Part shown: piece after piece, positions 37,283 to 47,348 of the stretch
Position numbering within the stretch: the first letter of the stretch is position 1
How the letters are laid out: each line of letters opens with the position of its first letter
NCBI RefSeq assembly: GCF_002866925.1
Contig: NZ_PKUQ01000054.1
Location: 1-64,000, forward strand
Origin: Cohaesibacter celericrescens
GTDB lineage: Bacteria > Pseudomonadota > Alphaproteobacteria > Rhizobiales > Cohaesibacteraceae
Length of the DNA: 64,000 nt
Direction of reading: 5' to 3'
Position numbers and translations under genes: made by a program
The notes under the pieces: model-generated
What the model was told of the DNA's origin: nothing
Seen by the model: the letters and a program-made list of their open reading frames with translations, nothing else
The model's database searches: none

Positions 37283-37308
37283 AGGCTCACCATTCCCTCA
37301 TCTATCCA

Positions 37309-37812
37309 TCAAGCTATCTTATAGGCCTTCGCCCCACGCTGATGTGCGTGACAAATGGCAATCGCCAAAGCATCTGCTGCATCTTCGCTGTCAAACGTGG
37401 CCTTGGGCAAAAGCATTTTGACCATCGTCTGGACTTGTTTCTTGTCCGCGTGGCCGACGCCAACCACCGTCTTTTTAACCGCGTTGGGCGCATATTCAGA
37501 GACAGGCAAGCCGCGTTGTGCCGGTGCCAACAAAGAAATTGCCCGTGCCTGCCCCAACTTCAGGGTCGCAACCGCATCCTTATTGACAAAAGTCTGCTCA
37601 ACCGACACTTCCTGCGGCTCATATTTCTCCAGCACTCCCATCACGCCGCAATGCAGCTGTAACAGGCGCGTCGCCAGATCGACATTATTGTCAGATGTAA
37701 TCAAGCCGGAGCCAACAAAGATCAGCCTGTTGCTGATCACATCAATCGCGCCCCAGCCGGTGCGGCGCAATCCCGGATCAAACCCTACGATTCGTATTGG
37801 ATGTTCTTTCAT
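37309..37812 (-). CDS. ruvC: Crossover junction endodeoxyribonuclease RuvC
   Basis: 167 aa. RNase H-like resolvase. Catalytic acids: Asp12 in [12 protein letters not shown], Glu in VSVEQTF, and the C-terminal [12 protein letters not shown]. The [22 protein letters not shown] segment is conserved. First gene of ruvCAB here, 26 bases before ruvA. Confidence 0.96.
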   Translation of the reverse strand: MKEHPIRIVGFDPGLRRTGWGAIDVISNRLIFVGSGLITSDNNVDLATRLLQLHCGVMGVLEKYEPQEVSVEQTFVNKDAVATLKLGQARAISLLAPAQRGLPVSEYAPNAVKKTVVGVGHADKKQVQTMVKMLLPKATFDSEDAADALAIAICHAHQRGAKAYKIA

Positions 37813-37892
37813 GACTCATCCATAGCTCGGAAATATGAACAATACCAGAACAAACAGAATACCGACCTCAAAACCCACAAGCACAAAGCAAC

Positions 37893-37922
37893 AAAAAACC
37901 CCGCTTGGATACACCAGCGGGG
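37893..37922 (-). terminator. Terminator after the YebC gene
   Basis: The minus-strand transcript folds CCCCGCU / AGCGGGG with a 10-base loop and then a run of six T. Confidence 0.75.
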
Positions 37923-37952
37923 CTCAAATTTTCTCATTGATAGTATGAAAGC

Positions 37953-38702
37953 TTACTCTGCCAGCGAGGCCAACACTTCATCGCTCATGGTGAAGTTGGA
38001 ATAGACATTCTGTACGTCGTCATCATCTTCCAGCGCGTTCATCAGCTTCATGATGGTGCCCGCTTTTTCAGCATCCACATCAATTTCATTCTGAGGCTTC
38101 CAAATGGCTTTCTCAGACTCAGGTGACTGCCCGAAAGCCTCTTCAAGAGCCTTACTCACGTCAGTCATATCTTCAAACGCGGTGTAGATGGTGTGGCCAT
38201 CTTCATCGGACTGCACATCATCGGCACCCGCTTCGATGCCAGCTTCCATCACGCTGTCTTCATCACCGACTCCGATCGGAAACACCAATTCTCCCACCCG
38301 ATCAAACATGAAAGCGACAGAGCCTGATTCACCAAGAGTGCCACCATTTTTGGTGAAGGCAGCACGCACGTTGGATGCGGTGCGGTTGCGGTTGTCCGTT
38401 AAAGCTTCCACCACAACAGCGGTACCACCCGGACCATAGCCCTCATACCGCACTTCATCATAGTTGCCTTCATCACCGGCTTCGGCCTTCTTGATGGCGC
38501 GATCAATATTGTCTTTAGGCATGGATTGGCCACGAGCATTCTGAATAGCCAAACGCAGACGCGCATTGGCGTCAGGGTCGGGACCACCCATTTTAGCAGC
38601 AACGGTAATCTCTTTGGAGAGCTTGGAGAACAACTTGGAGCGCTTGGCGTCCTGTGCGCCCTTGCGATACATGATGTTCTTAAATTTTGAATGGCCTGCC
38701 AT
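37953..38702 (-). CDS. YebC/PmpR family (TACO1-like) protein
   Basis: 249 aa from [25 protein letters not shown], the unmistakable family N-terminus; the frame to 38786 is extension. Conserved blocks include [34 protein letters not shown] and [31 protein letters not shown]. Members act as transcription regulators or as ribosome helpers during translation of proline stretches. It sits just upstream of ruvC, a widespread pairing. Confidence 0.93.
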   Translation of the reverse strand: MAGHSKFKNIMYRKGAQDAKRSKLFSKLSKEITVAAKMGGPDPDANARLRLAIQNARGQSMPKDNIDRAIKKAEAGDEGNYDEVRYEGYGPGGTAVVVEALTDNRNRTASNVRAAFTKNGGTLGESGSVAFMFDRVGELVFPIGVGDEDSVMEAGIEAGADDVQSDEDGHTIYTAFEDMTDVSKALEEAFGQSPESEKAIWKPQNEIDVDAEKAGTIMKLMNALEDDDDVQNVYSNFTMSDEVLASLAE

Positions 38703-38826
38703 GTCGTAAGATCCATTTGTCTTTGGGTATTTGCGCGTCCCGCGCCTGATATATTTGGCACAGGTGATGCCACAGGAAGGCAGCAAAGATCAAGGGACCT
38801 GATCACAAACGCCACGTATGAAGGGT

Positions 38827-39660
38827 TTAATTGCCGCCGTTTTCCCAAAAAGACGGAATATGCCGGGATAGATGACCACCGATTCGCAAAGGCTCGACAT
38901 CAACAGCCAATCCTGTCCGATCATCAGTGTCCACTGCAACACCACACAAAGTCGGCTCGCCTAGGGCCGGAGTGAACCGCCCGCCGTGCACTTTGCGCAA
39001 AAAGCGCTGAACCGGCTCTTCTTTGTCCATGCCCAAAACAGAGTCATAATCGCCAGTCATGCCCGCATCGGACATATAGGCCGTGCCGCCGGGCAAAAGG
39101 CGATAGTCAGATGTGGGAACATGTGTATGCGTGCCAACGACTAACGACACACGCCCATCGAGGAAATGCCCCATCGCCTGTTTCTCGGACGTGGCCTCGG
39201 CATGGAAGTCCAACACGATGGCGTCGACAAACTCACCCATTGGGCAAGCATCCAGCTCTTTATCGACCGCAGCAAACGGACAATCCAGCGCGTCCATATA
39301 CACCCGCCCCATGGCATTCATCACCAGAACATTGGCACCATTACGGGCTGAATACATATTGGCGCCCTTGCCGGGCACCCCGGAAGGATAGTTGACCGGT
39401 CGCAAAAAGGCAGGCTGCCGCTCGCAATAGACCAAAGCGTCGCGCTGATCCCAAGCGTGGTTGCCAGTGGTAATCACGTCACCGCCAGCATCCAAAAGAT
39501 CCTGTACGATTGCCTCGGTAATACCGAAACCCGCTGCAGCATTTTCGCCGTTGATAATAACAAAATCGAGATTATAGCGTTCAACCAAACCGGGCAGTTT
39601 TGACTGCACAATGGCTCGGCCCGCACGCCCAACGATATCGCCGATGAATAATAGTCGCAT
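38827..39660 (-). CDS. YmdB-type metallophosphoesterase
   Basis: 277 aa of the TIGR00282/YmdB family. Two-metal phosphodiesterase motifs: MRLLFIGDIVGRAG (Asp8), INGENAAAGFGI, VITTGNHAWDQRDAL, LDFHAEATSEKQA and VGTHTHVPTSD. The Bacillus relative acts on 2',3'-cyclic nucleotides and affects RNase Y-dependent mRNA decay; the role in alphaproteobacteria is not established. It lies between fau and the YebC gene on one strand. Confidence 0.88.
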   Translation of the reverse strand: MRLLFIGDIVGRAGRAIVQSKLPGLVERYNLDFVIINGENAAAGFGITEAIVQDLLDAGGDVITTGNHAWDQRDALVYCERQPAFLRPVNYPSGVPGKGANMYSARNGANVLVMNAMGRVYMDALDCPFAAVDKELDACPMGEFVDAIVLDFHAEATSEKQAMGHFLDGRVSLVVGTHTHVPTSDYRLLPGGTAYMSDAGMTGDYDSVLGMDKEEPVQRFLRKVHGGRFTPALGEPTLCGVAVDTDDRTGLAVDVEPLRIGGHLSRHIPSFWENGGN

Positions 39661-39740
39661 ACTGTCCTGCCTGGCTCGCCTGTCTCATGATGCAAGAGGA
39701 TTGAAACGAACCGCCGCTGATTCTGTAATCAGCGATGAAG

Positions 39741-40322
39741 CTAGGGTGTGTAGACGCCCCTTTCCGTCACAATCATATCCAAGGGCAGGTCATAGCTTCC
39801 AACGGGGACCTTGTCCAGTTTCTGAAAGGAGAAAGCCAATCCGATCAATTGCGGTTTCCGCCCTTCGATAATCCGTTCGGAAATATAACGGTCATAGTGA
39901 CCTGCCCCATAACCGAGACGATCTCCCCGTGCATCAAACGCCAACAAGGGCATAATCAGGCAATCGGGAATAAGTTCTTCAGCCGTTTTTTCAGGCCCCA
40001 CCGTACCAAAGCCAGCATCAACCAACGGAGCATCACGCTCCCAGGCCCGAAAGATCATACCTGTTCGCCCAATTGGTACAGGCAGCGCCAACCTGGCGCC
40101 TCGCTCCCGCAGTGGCTCAACAAGCATCGAAGCATTGATTTCTGATTTTATGGGGAGAAACAGTCCAATGACCTGACCTTGCGCAACGGCTAGGCGATCC
40201 AAGAGTTGCTGGCAGGCTTGCGTACTTTGCCTTTCACGCTCTCCAATAGGCAATTCATCGCGCAATCTTGTCATTTCGCGGCGCGTCGTCGCTTTGTGTT
40301 CTTTGAGCGCGGTAGAATCCAC
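39741..40322 (-). CDS. fau: 5-formyltetrahydrofolate cyclo-ligase
   Basis: 193 aa. It converts 5-formyl-THF to 5,10-methenyl-THF with ATP. Motifs: KATTRREMTRLRDEL at the N-terminus, IGLFLPIKSEINASMLVEPLRERG, and the C-terminal FDARGDRLGYGAGHYDRYI substrate/ATP region. In proteobacteria this gene (ygfA) follows the 6S RNA gene, as it does here. Confidence 0.93.
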   Translation of the reverse strand: MDSTALKEHKATTRREMTRLRDELPIGERERQSTQACQQLLDRLAVAQGQVIGLFLPIKSEINASMLVEPLRERGARLALPVPIGRTGMIFRAWERDAPLVDAGFGTVGPEKTAEELIPDCLIMPLLAFDARGDRLGYGAGHYDRYISERIIEGRKPQLIGLAFSFQKLDKVPVGSYDLPLDMIVTERGVYTP

Positions 40323-40360
40323 GTCCTATCCTCCCAACCACCTATACCAACACCACAGAT

Positions 40361-40396
40361 GAAAAGAGCGGCTTCCCCAAAAAGGAAAGTCGCTCT
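40361..40396 (-). terminator. Terminator after the 6S RNA
   Basis: In the minus-strand transcript AGAGCGACUUUCC pairs with GGGGAAGCCGCUCU (some G-U), followed by UUUUC. Confidence 0.6.
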
Positions 40397-40399
40397 GAA

Positions 40400-40552
40400 A
40401 GAGATGCCGCAACGACCGTTGATGCTTTATAGATCCTGGGACACCTGTTTTTCAGGGGGGGGCCGGTTAAAGAGGACCACGGTCCTTATCAGCGCCAGCT
40501 CCCATTCGGATCGTTAAGGCCCCAAGGAAAAGTTGCTTCTAACGAGAAGTGC
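40400..40552 (-). ncRNA. ssrS: 6S RNA (SsrS)
   Basis: About 150 nt lying between zapA and fau, the conserved position of 6S RNA in proteobacteria. The transcript can fold into one long hairpin. For example AACGAUCCG (40515-40507) pairs with CGGUCGUU (40418-40411) with a bulge, and AUGGG pairs with CCCAGGAU around a central open region. A TATATA box lies about 8 bases before the proposed 5' end. 6S RNA mimics an open promoter and sequesters the housekeeping sigma holoenzyme. Ends are approximate. Confidence 0.65.
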
Positions 40553-40628
40553 AGCAATCCATATATAGAGGACCCGACTGCAAATTTCCAGACCACATAT
40601 GAAAAGGGAAGCCTTTGTACAATCAAAA

Positions 40629-40988
40629 TTAGGTTTCGAGCAGAACTTTGGACAACCGTTCAATTTGCTCTGCCGCTTTGTCGATCCTGAGGGCAATCGC
40701 ATCCTGATCGCCGACATTTTTCTCTTGAACAGCGGAACGCGCATCACGCAACGCTGCGACTTCCTCACTCAAACTGGCGACCTTACTATCCATTTCAACA
40801 AGTTGATCCATTGCCATAATGCCAGCCATGACGGTCAATCGTTGATCACCAATTTCGCCAAAATCACCCTTCAGCTGATTAATCAAGTCGTCGAATCGAC
40901 GTGCCAGAGCAAGCAGATGATCTTCCTGACCATCTTCACAGGCCATGCGATAAGCACGTCCATTAATACTGACACTGACCTGAACCAT
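40629..40988 (-). CDS. zapA: Cell division protein ZapA
   Basis: 119 aa. N-terminal ZapA fold (VQVSVSINGRAYRMACEDGQEDHLLALARRFDDLINQLK) and a C-terminal coiled coil (LVEMDSKVASLSEEVAALRD). It cross-links FtsZ filaments. It lies directly downstream of the DUF4164 gene and upstream of the 6S RNA, a standard arrangement in Hyphomicrobiales. Confidence 0.92.
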   Translation of the reverse strand: MVQVSVSINGRAYRMACEDGQEDHLLALARRFDDLINQLKGDFGEIGDQRLTVMAGIMAMDQLVEMDSKVASLSEEVAALRDARSAVQEKNVGDQDAIALRIDKAAEQIERLSKVLLET

Positions 40989-41014
40989 TAGCTTCTCCGG
41001 TCAAACCTCTTCAT

Positions 41015-41296
41015 TTATCCACCATGCTGTTCAAGCACTGCACGAACAGATTCCATGGCGGCACCCAGACGTCTGGATACTTCTTCATTCGCCCCTTCAA
41101 GCTTCTCAGAACGGGCTTTTACGCTTTCTAGCGAGCTGGTCAAATCGGACCTCTCAACGCTCATCCGCTTCAAGTCACCTTGTAAGGCCTTCATCGAGAG
41201 CCCTTTGTCCCGACGTTTGTCAACGGCAAGTTCCAAACTCAAAAGGGCACGATCCAGCCGCGCCAAAGCCCCAGAAACATCTGGCTTGTCACCCAT
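41015..41296 (-). CDS. DUF4164 family coiled-coil protein
   Basis: 93 aa from MGDKPDVSGALARLDRALLSLE; the frame to 41452 is an unlikely extension. Almost wholly helical with heptad patterns (LARLDRALLSLELAVDKRRDK..., LTSSLESVKARSEKLEGANEEVSRRL). DUF4164 proteins are encoded upstream of zapA in this order and may assist division. Function is unproven. Confidence 0.8.
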   Translation of the reverse strand: MGDKPDVSGALARLDRALLSLELAVDKRRDKGLSMKALQGDLKRMSVERSDLTSSLESVKARSEKLEGANEEVSRRLGAAMESVRAVLEQHGG

Positions 41297-41830
41297 AAGA
41301 CCCCCAATCCAAAAGCGACAGCGCGCTAGACTTGCGGCAACGTGTCGGCACAAGGCAACATGATTGTTCCACCCATTGCCCGCATGAGCCCATTGGCTCA
41401 TGTACAAACATTTCCAGTGAGACCAACTGCAACCACATTTCGCCCCTTTCAAGGCGACTGTGCTTGCAAATATCCCTTAACGAAAACGAGTCGAATGGAT
41501 GAATCACGCGATAATTCATACTCACCATGAGTCTAGGAGACATCATAGAACTTCGTCAATGGCACCGGTTCGTCAACAGCTCCAGTCCACAGGGGATTGC
41601 ATATTGGCCTGTTTGCCGCAGATTCTGGCGAGAAAAGACAGGTTCAGATTGACTCTCGCTGTATCAATGCTAAATGTCACAACGTTTGTATCAGCCTCTG
41701 TCTGCCGGGCTTGCATCGTGGCAAGGCAGTTCCTGTGTAACCTGATCGAGTTCGATTGCTGAAACGGCGGTGGGTATGCCACGTATTTTCCTGACGCTAG
41801 CAACTTCGAAAAATCCCAGAAACAGAGTTC
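41297..41830. other. Divergent intergenic region before tkt
   Basis: About 530 bases between the DUF4164 start and tkt. It contains a small palindrome (catgagc ... gctcatg, about 41384-41402) but no recognised gene. It should hold promoters for both directions. Confidence 0.4.
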
Positions 41831-43822
41831 ATGAACAACATGGATAAACAAACCCGCATGGCACATGCGATCCGCTTTCTTTCAATGGACGCCGTTGAGA
41901 AAGCAAATTCGGGACACCCCGGCCTGCCTATGGGCGCAGCCGATATTGCGACGGTCCTTTTCACCAAGTTTATGAAGTTTGATCCTACTGCGCCAAAATG
42001 GGCAGATAGAGATCGCTTTGTTCTTTCCGCCGGCCACGGTTCAATGCTGCTCTATTCCCTGCTGCACCTGCTGGGCTATGAGGACATGTCAGTCGAGGAT
42101 CTGGCCAATTTCCGTCAACTCGGCTCCAAAACAGCAGGCCACCCTGAAGTGGGACATGCCAGTGGCATCGAGACTACGACAGGCCCTCTGGGGCAAGGTC
42201 TGGCCAACGGCGTTGGTATGGCCATTGCCGAAAAACTGATGGCCAGCAAATTTGGCTCAGAGCTTGTCGATCACTATACTTATGTGCTCGCAGGCGACGG
42301 CTGTCTGATGGAAGGCATCAGTCAGGAGGCTCTCGCACTTGCGGGCCATCTGAAACTGAACAAACTGATTCTCCTTTGGGACGACAACAACATCACCATC
42401 GACGGCAACGTCAATGTGTCGGATTCCACGGATCAGCTGGCCCGTTTCCGTGCTTCAGGCTGGAACACGGACGCAGTAGACGGCCACGATCAAGCAGCTA
42501 TTGCACTCGCCATCGAAGCGGCACGCGGTAGTGACAAGCCAACCATCATTGCTTGTAAAACCACCATTGGTTTTGGCTCTCCCAACAAGGCTGGCACGAA
42601 CAAAGTGCATGGTGCTCCTCTCGGAGCCGAAGAAATTGCCGCCACGCGCGCTGCGCTGGGTTGGGAAAACGAGCCTTTTGATATCCCTTCTGATATCCGC
42701 GACGCATGGCGCATCGCAGGCCTCAATGCAGCCCACGGCCACAAAGAATGGCAAAAACGTCTTGACGCTGCGGATCCCGAGCTTCGTGCTGAATTTGAGC
42801 GTCGCATGCGGGGCGACCTGCCTGCCGGCTTTGAAGACGCCATGGTGGCTTATAAAAAGTCTCTCGCAGCAGACCCTAAAAATGTGGCCACCCGCAAAGC
42901 TTCTGAAATGGCGCTTACCGTCATCAACGAAGTCGTGCCCGAAACCATTGGTGGCTCAGCCGACCTGACCGGCTCCAACAACACCAAAACCCCGGCAACT
43001 GTTTCTGTCACCGCAGATGATTTCTCTGGGCGTTACATGAACTGGGGTATCCGTGAGCATTTGATGGGCTCTGCCATGAATGGCATGGCTCTGCATGGTG
43101 GGGTGATTCCTTACGGCGGCACCTTCTTGGTCTTTGCTGACTATATGCGTGGCGCAATGCGTTTGTCCGCACTGATGGAACAGCGCGTCATTTACGTCTT
43201 GACCCATGATTCCATTGGTCTGGGCGAAGATGGACCAACCCATCAGCCGGTCGAAACCCTTGCCTCTTTGCGTGCGATTCCAAATATGCAGGTATTCCGC
43301 CCTGCCGATGCAATGGAAACTGCAGAATGTTGGGAGCTGTCCATCAAGTCGGACCATGCCCCTAGTGTTCATGCCCTGACACGTCAGGGGCTGACTCCAT
43401 ACCGCACCGAATATTCTGAAGAGAATCTCTGCGCACGCGGTGCCTATGTTCTTTCCGATTGCGATGGAGACGCAGACGTTTCCATCTTCGCGTCTGGGTC
43501 AGAAGTGGAAATCGCGATGTCAGCGCAATCGACTTTGGCAGAACAGGACATTAAAGTTCGCGTTGTTTCAGTCCCTTGTTTTGAGCTGTTCGAAGCACAA
43601 TCTGACGAATATAAGAAGGCCACCTTGGGTGCAGCAAAGGTCAATGTGGGCATCGAAGCCGCGCTTCGCATGGGATGGGATCGTTTCATCGGAACGGATG
43701 GCATCTTTGTAGGCATGAATTCTTTTGGCGCCTCTGGCCCTTATAAAGAACTCTACGAGAAATTTGGCATCACTGCCGAAAATGTTGTTACACAGGTAAC
43801 CGAACGTCTAAAAACGGCGTAA
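41831..43822 (+). CDS. tkt: Transketolase
   Basis: 663 aa. Thiamine-diphosphate enzyme exchanging two-carbon units between sugar phosphates in the pentose phosphate pathway. TPP/metal motif [38 protein letters not shown], His in [13 protein letters not shown], and [27 protein letters not shown] with catalytic His. C-terminal domain complete. It is the first of a co-directional tkt-gap-pgk set. Confidence 0.95.
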   Translation: MNNMDKQTRMAHAIRFLSMDAVEKANSGHPGLPMGAADIATVLFTKFMKFDPTAPKWADRDRFVLSAGHGSMLLYSLLHLLGYEDMSVEDLANFRQLGSKTAGHPEVGHASGIETTTGPLGQGLANGVGMAIAEKLMASKFGSELVDHYTYVLAGDGCLMEGISQEALALAGHLKLNKLILLWDDNNITIDGNVNVSDSTDQLARFRASGWNTDAVDGHDQAAIALAIEAARGSDKPTIIACKTTIGFGSPNKAGTNKVHGAPLGAEEIAATRAALGWENEPFDIPSDIRDAWRIAGLNAAHGHKEWQKRLDAADPELRAEFERRMRGDLPAGFEDAMVAYKKSLAADPKNVATRKASEMALTVINEVVPETIGGSADLTGSNNTKTPATVSVTADDFSGRYMNWGIREHLMGSAMNGMALHGGVIPYGGTFLVFADYMRGAMRLSALMEQRVIYVLTHDSIGLGEDGPTHQPVETLASLRAIPNMQVFRPADAMETAECWELSIKSDHAPSVHALTRQGLTPYRTEYSEENLCARGAYVLSDCDGDADVSIFASGSEVEIAMSAQSTLAEQDIKVRVVSVPCFELFEAQSDEYKKATLGAAKVNVGIEAALRMGWDRFIGTDGIFVGMNSFGASGPYKELYEKFGITAENVVTQVTERLKTA

Positions 43823-43840
43823 AGCACATAAAATGATGCA

Positions 43841-43887
43841 AATTGGCAGGTAAATTCACTTTTCCCTGCCAATTCGCTTGGCAGGGA
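43841..43887 (+). other. Alternative hairpins between tkt and gap
   Basis: Arm A aattggcagg (43841-43850) pairs perfectly with B cctgccaatt (43865-43874). B as tccctgccaa (43863-43872) pairs equally well with C ttggcaggga (43878-43887). The two hairpins exclude each other. No T run follows, so this is not a plain terminator. Confidence 0.55.
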
Positions 43888-44051
43888 TGTCAAATTGTCA
43901 TACGACAAAAGTATATTACCGTTTTAAAATGAGATTGATCAACGCGCGGCAAACTACCCTCGGTTATCTAGCGCTTATCAACTTGGTCAAAGTACAAGAC
44001 CGGCCCCCAATCGGTAATAATCACGGGCTGGCGTAAATTCAGGAGAAGGTC

Positions 44052-45059
44052 ATGACTGTAAAAGTGGCGATCAATGGTTTCGGACGCATCGGACGGAACG
44101 TACTGCGGGCTATCGTTGAATCAGGTCGCACCGACATCGAAGTTGTTGCAATCAACGATCTGGGTCCAGTTGAAACCAACGCTCACCTTGTGCGTTACGA
44201 TTCTGTACACGGCCGTTTCCCCGGCACTGTTACTGTTGACGGCGACACCATTGACGTAGGTCGTGGTCCTATCAAGGTTACAGCAATCCGCAACCCAGAA
44301 GAACTTCCTTGGGGCGAGCTGGGTGTTGACATTGCAATGGAATGCACCGGCATTTTCACTGCAAAAGAAAAAGCTTCTATGCACCTTAAAGCAGGCGCAA
44401 AACGCGTTCTGATTTCTGCTCCTGGCGCAAATGCTGACAAAACCATCGTTTACGGTGTAAACCACGACACATTGACATCAGATGACTTGATCGTTTCCAA
44501 CGCATCATGCACCACCAACTGCCTGTCACCAGTGGTTTATGTTCTGGACAAACTGCTCGGTATCGAAAAAGGCTACATGACCACCATCCACGCTTACACA
44601 GGTGATCAGCCAACACTCGATACGATGCACTCCGATCCATATCGCGGTCGTGCTGCTGCCATGTCCATGATCCCAACCTCCACCGGCGCTGCAAAAGCAG
44701 TTGGTCTGGTTCTGCCACAACTGGCTGGTAAACTGGATGGTTCTGCGATCCGCGTGCCGACTGCAAACGTTTCTGTGGTTGACCTCAAGTTCATCGCAAA
44801 ACGCGACACCACCATTGAAGAAGTCAATGCAGCTATCAAAGCTGCAGCTGAAGGCGAACTCAAAGGCATCCTCGCTTACTCCGAAGAGCCACTGGTATCC
44901 ATTGACTTCAACCATGATGCGCATTCTTCCAGCTTTGCTGCTCCACAGACCAAAGTAATGGGCGGCACAATGGTTCGCATCATGACTTGGTATGACAATG
45001 AGTGGGGCTTCTCCAACCGCATGAACGACACAGCGGTTGCTATGGCTAAACTTATCTAA
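44052..45059 (+). CDS. gap: Glyceraldehyde-3-phosphate dehydrogenase
   Basis: 335 aa. Forms 1,3-bisphosphoglycerate with NAD. NAD fold [18 protein letters not shown], active-site Cys153 in SNASCTTNC, and the S-loop region ([22 protein letters not shown]). VVAINDL supports NAD preference. GGAGAAGG lies before the ATG. Strikingly frequent GCA, CCA and GTT codons fit high expression. Confidence 0.96.
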   Translation: MTVKVAINGFGRIGRNVLRAIVESGRTDIEVVAINDLGPVETNAHLVRYDSVHGRFPGTVTVDGDTIDVGRGPIKVTAIRNPEELPWGELGVDIAMECTGIFTAKEKASMHLKAGAKRVLISAPGANADKTIVYGVNHDTLTSDDLIVSNASCTTNCLSPVVYVLDKLLGIEKGYMTTIHAYTGDQPTLDTMHSDPYRGRAAAMSMIPTSTGAAKAVGLVLPQLAGKLDGSAIRVPTANVSVVDLKFIAKRDTTIEEVNAAIKAAAEGELKGILAYSEEPLVSIDFNHDAHSSSFAAPQTKVMGGTMVRIMTWYDNEWGFSNRMNDTAVAMAKLI

Positions 45060-45115
45060 TTGGCTTAACGCCTTCCCGGTCAGAGGTCACTCCGACCGGG
45101 ATTTATGATTTAAAG

Positions 45116-45171
45116 GCGCTGTTCGCGAGACAAAACCGGCCACGGTTTTTGGTCCGGACAGCGCTTTTTTT
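45116..45171 (+). terminator. Terminator after gap
   Basis: A long hairpin: gcgctgttcg pairs with cggacagcgc, with an inner aaaaccg/cggtttt stem, followed by seven T. It suggests gap and pgk can be transcribed separately. Confidence 0.75.
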
Positions 45172-45224
45172 GTAACAGACCATCATTTCCCGACATCAAG
45201 TCGGACAGATTGCAGGATTATCCA

Positions 45225-46424
45225 ATGGCTGCTAGCACCTTCAAAACCCTCGACGACGTAGAACTCCAAGGCAAACGTGTTCTGGTACGCGTTGATTTGA
45301 ACGTTCCAATGAAAGACGGCAAAGTCACGGACGCGACCCGTATCACACGCATCGTGCCAACCCTTTCAGAGATCTCCGAAAAAGGCGGGAAAGTCATCAT
45401 TCTGGCCCACTTTGGTCGTCCCAAGGGTGAAAAGAACCCTGAAATGTCACTCATACAGGTTGTCCCGGCGCTTTCAGAAGCTCTCAAACGCCCCGTTGGT
45501 TTTGCTGAAGACTGCATTGGCCCTATTGCCAAAGCGGCCATCGACAACATGGCGGCTGGCGACATTCTGGTGTTGGAAAACACCCGCTTTTATAAAGGCG
45601 AAGAAAAGAACGATCCAGAGTTTGCAGCCCAGTTAGGCGAAAATGGCGACTTGCTTGTGGCCGACGCCTTCTCTGTATCCCACCGCGCCCATGTGTCTAC
45701 CGAAGGTCTAGCCCATCATATGCCAGCCGTCGCAGGACGCACCATGCAGCAGGAGCTTGAAGCGCTGAATTCTGCATTAGGCACACCAAATCGTCCGGTT
45801 CTGGCCGTGGTTGGCGGCGCCAAAGTCTCCACCAAAATTGACCTTCTGGAAAATCTGGTGACCAAAGTGGACGGACTGGTTATCGGTGGCGGCATGGCCA
45901 ACACCTTCCTTGCTGCACAGGGCAAAGACGTTGGCAAATCCCTTTGCGAGCATGATCTAGCCGAAACTGCCAAGCGCATTCTAGTCGCAGCAGAAAAAGC
46001 CAACTGTGAAATCATCCTACCGACCGATGCATTGGTCGCCAAAGAATTTGCTGCCAACGCACCTTACGAAGTGCTTGATGTGGACCACATTCCAGCTGAC
46101 GGCATGATGCTAGACATCGGGCCCAAATCTGTTGAAGCCGTGTCTGCATGGATCAAAAAGGCCAACACAGTTGTTTGGAACGGCCCGCTTGGCGCTTTCG
46201 AAATTGCTCCGTTTGACACAGCAACCGTTGCTGCCGCCAAAGAAGCTGCTAGCGAAACAAAAGCCGGTAGATTGACATCTGTTGCAGGCGGTGGCGACAC
46301 CGTTGCTGCACTGAATCACGCTGGCGTCTATGATGATTTTTCCTACATCTCCACTGCAGGCGGGGCCTTCCTTGAATGGATGGAAGGCAAAGCCTTGCCG
46401 GGTGTAGAAGTCCTCAAAGCCTAA
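45225..46424 (+). CDS. pgk: Phosphoglycerate kinase
   Basis: 399 aa from [14 protein letters not shown]; a TTG 15 bases upstream is less likely. Transfers phosphate from 1,3-bisphosphoglycerate to ADP. N-domain [18 protein letters not shown] and [13 protein letters not shown]-domain [29 protein letters not shown] and nucleotide loop [11 protein letters not shown]. Typical length. Confidence 0.95.
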   Translation: MAASTFKTLDDVELQGKRVLVRVDLNVPMKDGKVTDATRITRIVPTLSEISEKGGKVIILAHFGRPKGEKNPEMSLIQVVPALSEALKRPVGFAEDCIGPIAKAAIDNMAAGDILVLENTRFYKGEEKNDPEFAAQLGENGDLLVADAFSVSHRAHVSTEGLAHHMPAVAGRTMQQELEALNSALGTPNRPVLAVVGGAKVSTKIDLLENLVTKVDGLVIGGGMANTFLAAQGKDVGKSLCEHDLAETAKRILVAAEKANCEIILPTDALVAKEFAANAPYEVLDVDHIPADGMMLDIGPKSVEAVSAWIKKANTVVWNGPLGAFEIAPFDTATVAAAKEAASETKAGRLTSVAGGGDTVAALNHAGVYDDFSYISTAGGAFLEWMEGKALPGVEVLKA

Positions 46425-46452
46425 TTCAACTGCGAATTATGCAACAAACACG

Positions 46453-46482
46453 TGCGCCGATAAGCTTATCGGCGCATTTTTT
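46453..46482 (+). terminator. pgk terminator
   Basis: A perfect palindrome tgcgccgataag / cttatcggcgca followed by six T. Confidence 0.85.
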
Positions 46483-46575
46483 GCTCTTCACCTCCTTCTT
46501 GCCTTGCAAGACAGTGAATTTTGCGAGATATCAGACCAAAGCGTACTCACCCCAACCGCAGAACAGGTCACGCCC

Positions 46576-47214
46576 ATGGAGCCCTGCCAGATTTATCTCG
46601 TCACCCCCAGACATATCGACCTGGAAAGTTTTCCGGCACAATTGGCCGCGGCTATTGACGGCGGCAACATTGCGGCCCTGTTGATTGATTGTGACGCCGA
46701 GCATGACACTGAACTGCAACTGATCGCCCAGACGATTGCCCCGATGGCGCAAAAAAAGGACATAGCGGTTGTCCTTCGCGGTGATTCCCGCATTGCTGGA
46801 CGCACCAAATGCGATGGTTTGCATCTGAATGGTGATTTGCCCGAAATCGCGTCCGGCGTTGAAGATTATTCTGATCGTTTCATGTTGGGGGCAGAAGGCG
46901 GCAACAAACGTCATTCAGCCATGGAGATCGGCGAAAGCGGCATTGATTACATCATGTTCGGCCGCTTGGATGCCCCGACCACCCCAATCATTCACGATAA
47001 ATCATTCGAAATGGCAGATTGGTGGTCCGGATTGTTTGAAGTCCCCACCGTAATCATCAGTGGTTCAGACTTGTCCGAATGCAGCCGCGTTGGCGCAACC
47101 AACATCGAATTCATAGCTCTACGCGAAGCAATTTGGGATCACGAAGAAGGCCCCAAAACTGCAGTCCAGAAAGCCTGCGCCTTGCTACACCAAGCGGCAC
47201 ACAGCACACGCTAA
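46576..47214 (+). CDS. ThiE-like (thiamine phosphate synthase fold) protein
   Basis: 212 aa from MEPCQIYLVTPRHID. The TIM-barrel strands of the ThiE/TenI type are visible: IYLVTP, IAALLIDCD, DIAVVLRGDSRIAGRTKCDGLHLNGD, DYIMFGRLDAP. The pyrophosphate-binding GxGP...TxTK loop of true ThiE is not there (FGRLDAPTTP instead), so catalysis of thiamine phosphate synthesis is doubtful. It lies just after pgk. This placement after pgk or fba occurs in alphaproteobacteria, but the role is unclear. Confidence 0.6.
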   Translation: MEPCQIYLVTPRHIDLESFPAQLAAAIDGGNIAALLIDCDAEHDTELQLIAQTIAPMAQKKDIAVVLRGDSRIAGRTKCDGLHLNGDLPEIASGVEDYSDRFMLGAEGGNKRHSAMEIGESGIDYIMFGRLDAPTTPIIHDKSFEMADWWSGLFEVPTVIISGSDLSECSRVGATNIEFIALREAIWDHEEGPKTAVQKACALLHQAAHSTR

Positions 47215-47348
47215 CGAACGGGTACAACCATTCTAGCACCGAAACGGGTCAATGAAACGGATCACAGAAAGGTCCCATTTTTAAATTATGGTCGGTGTAG
47301 ACACACAGCGTGTCTGAAGAATAATTCGGTTGCAAGGAATCCAAACAA

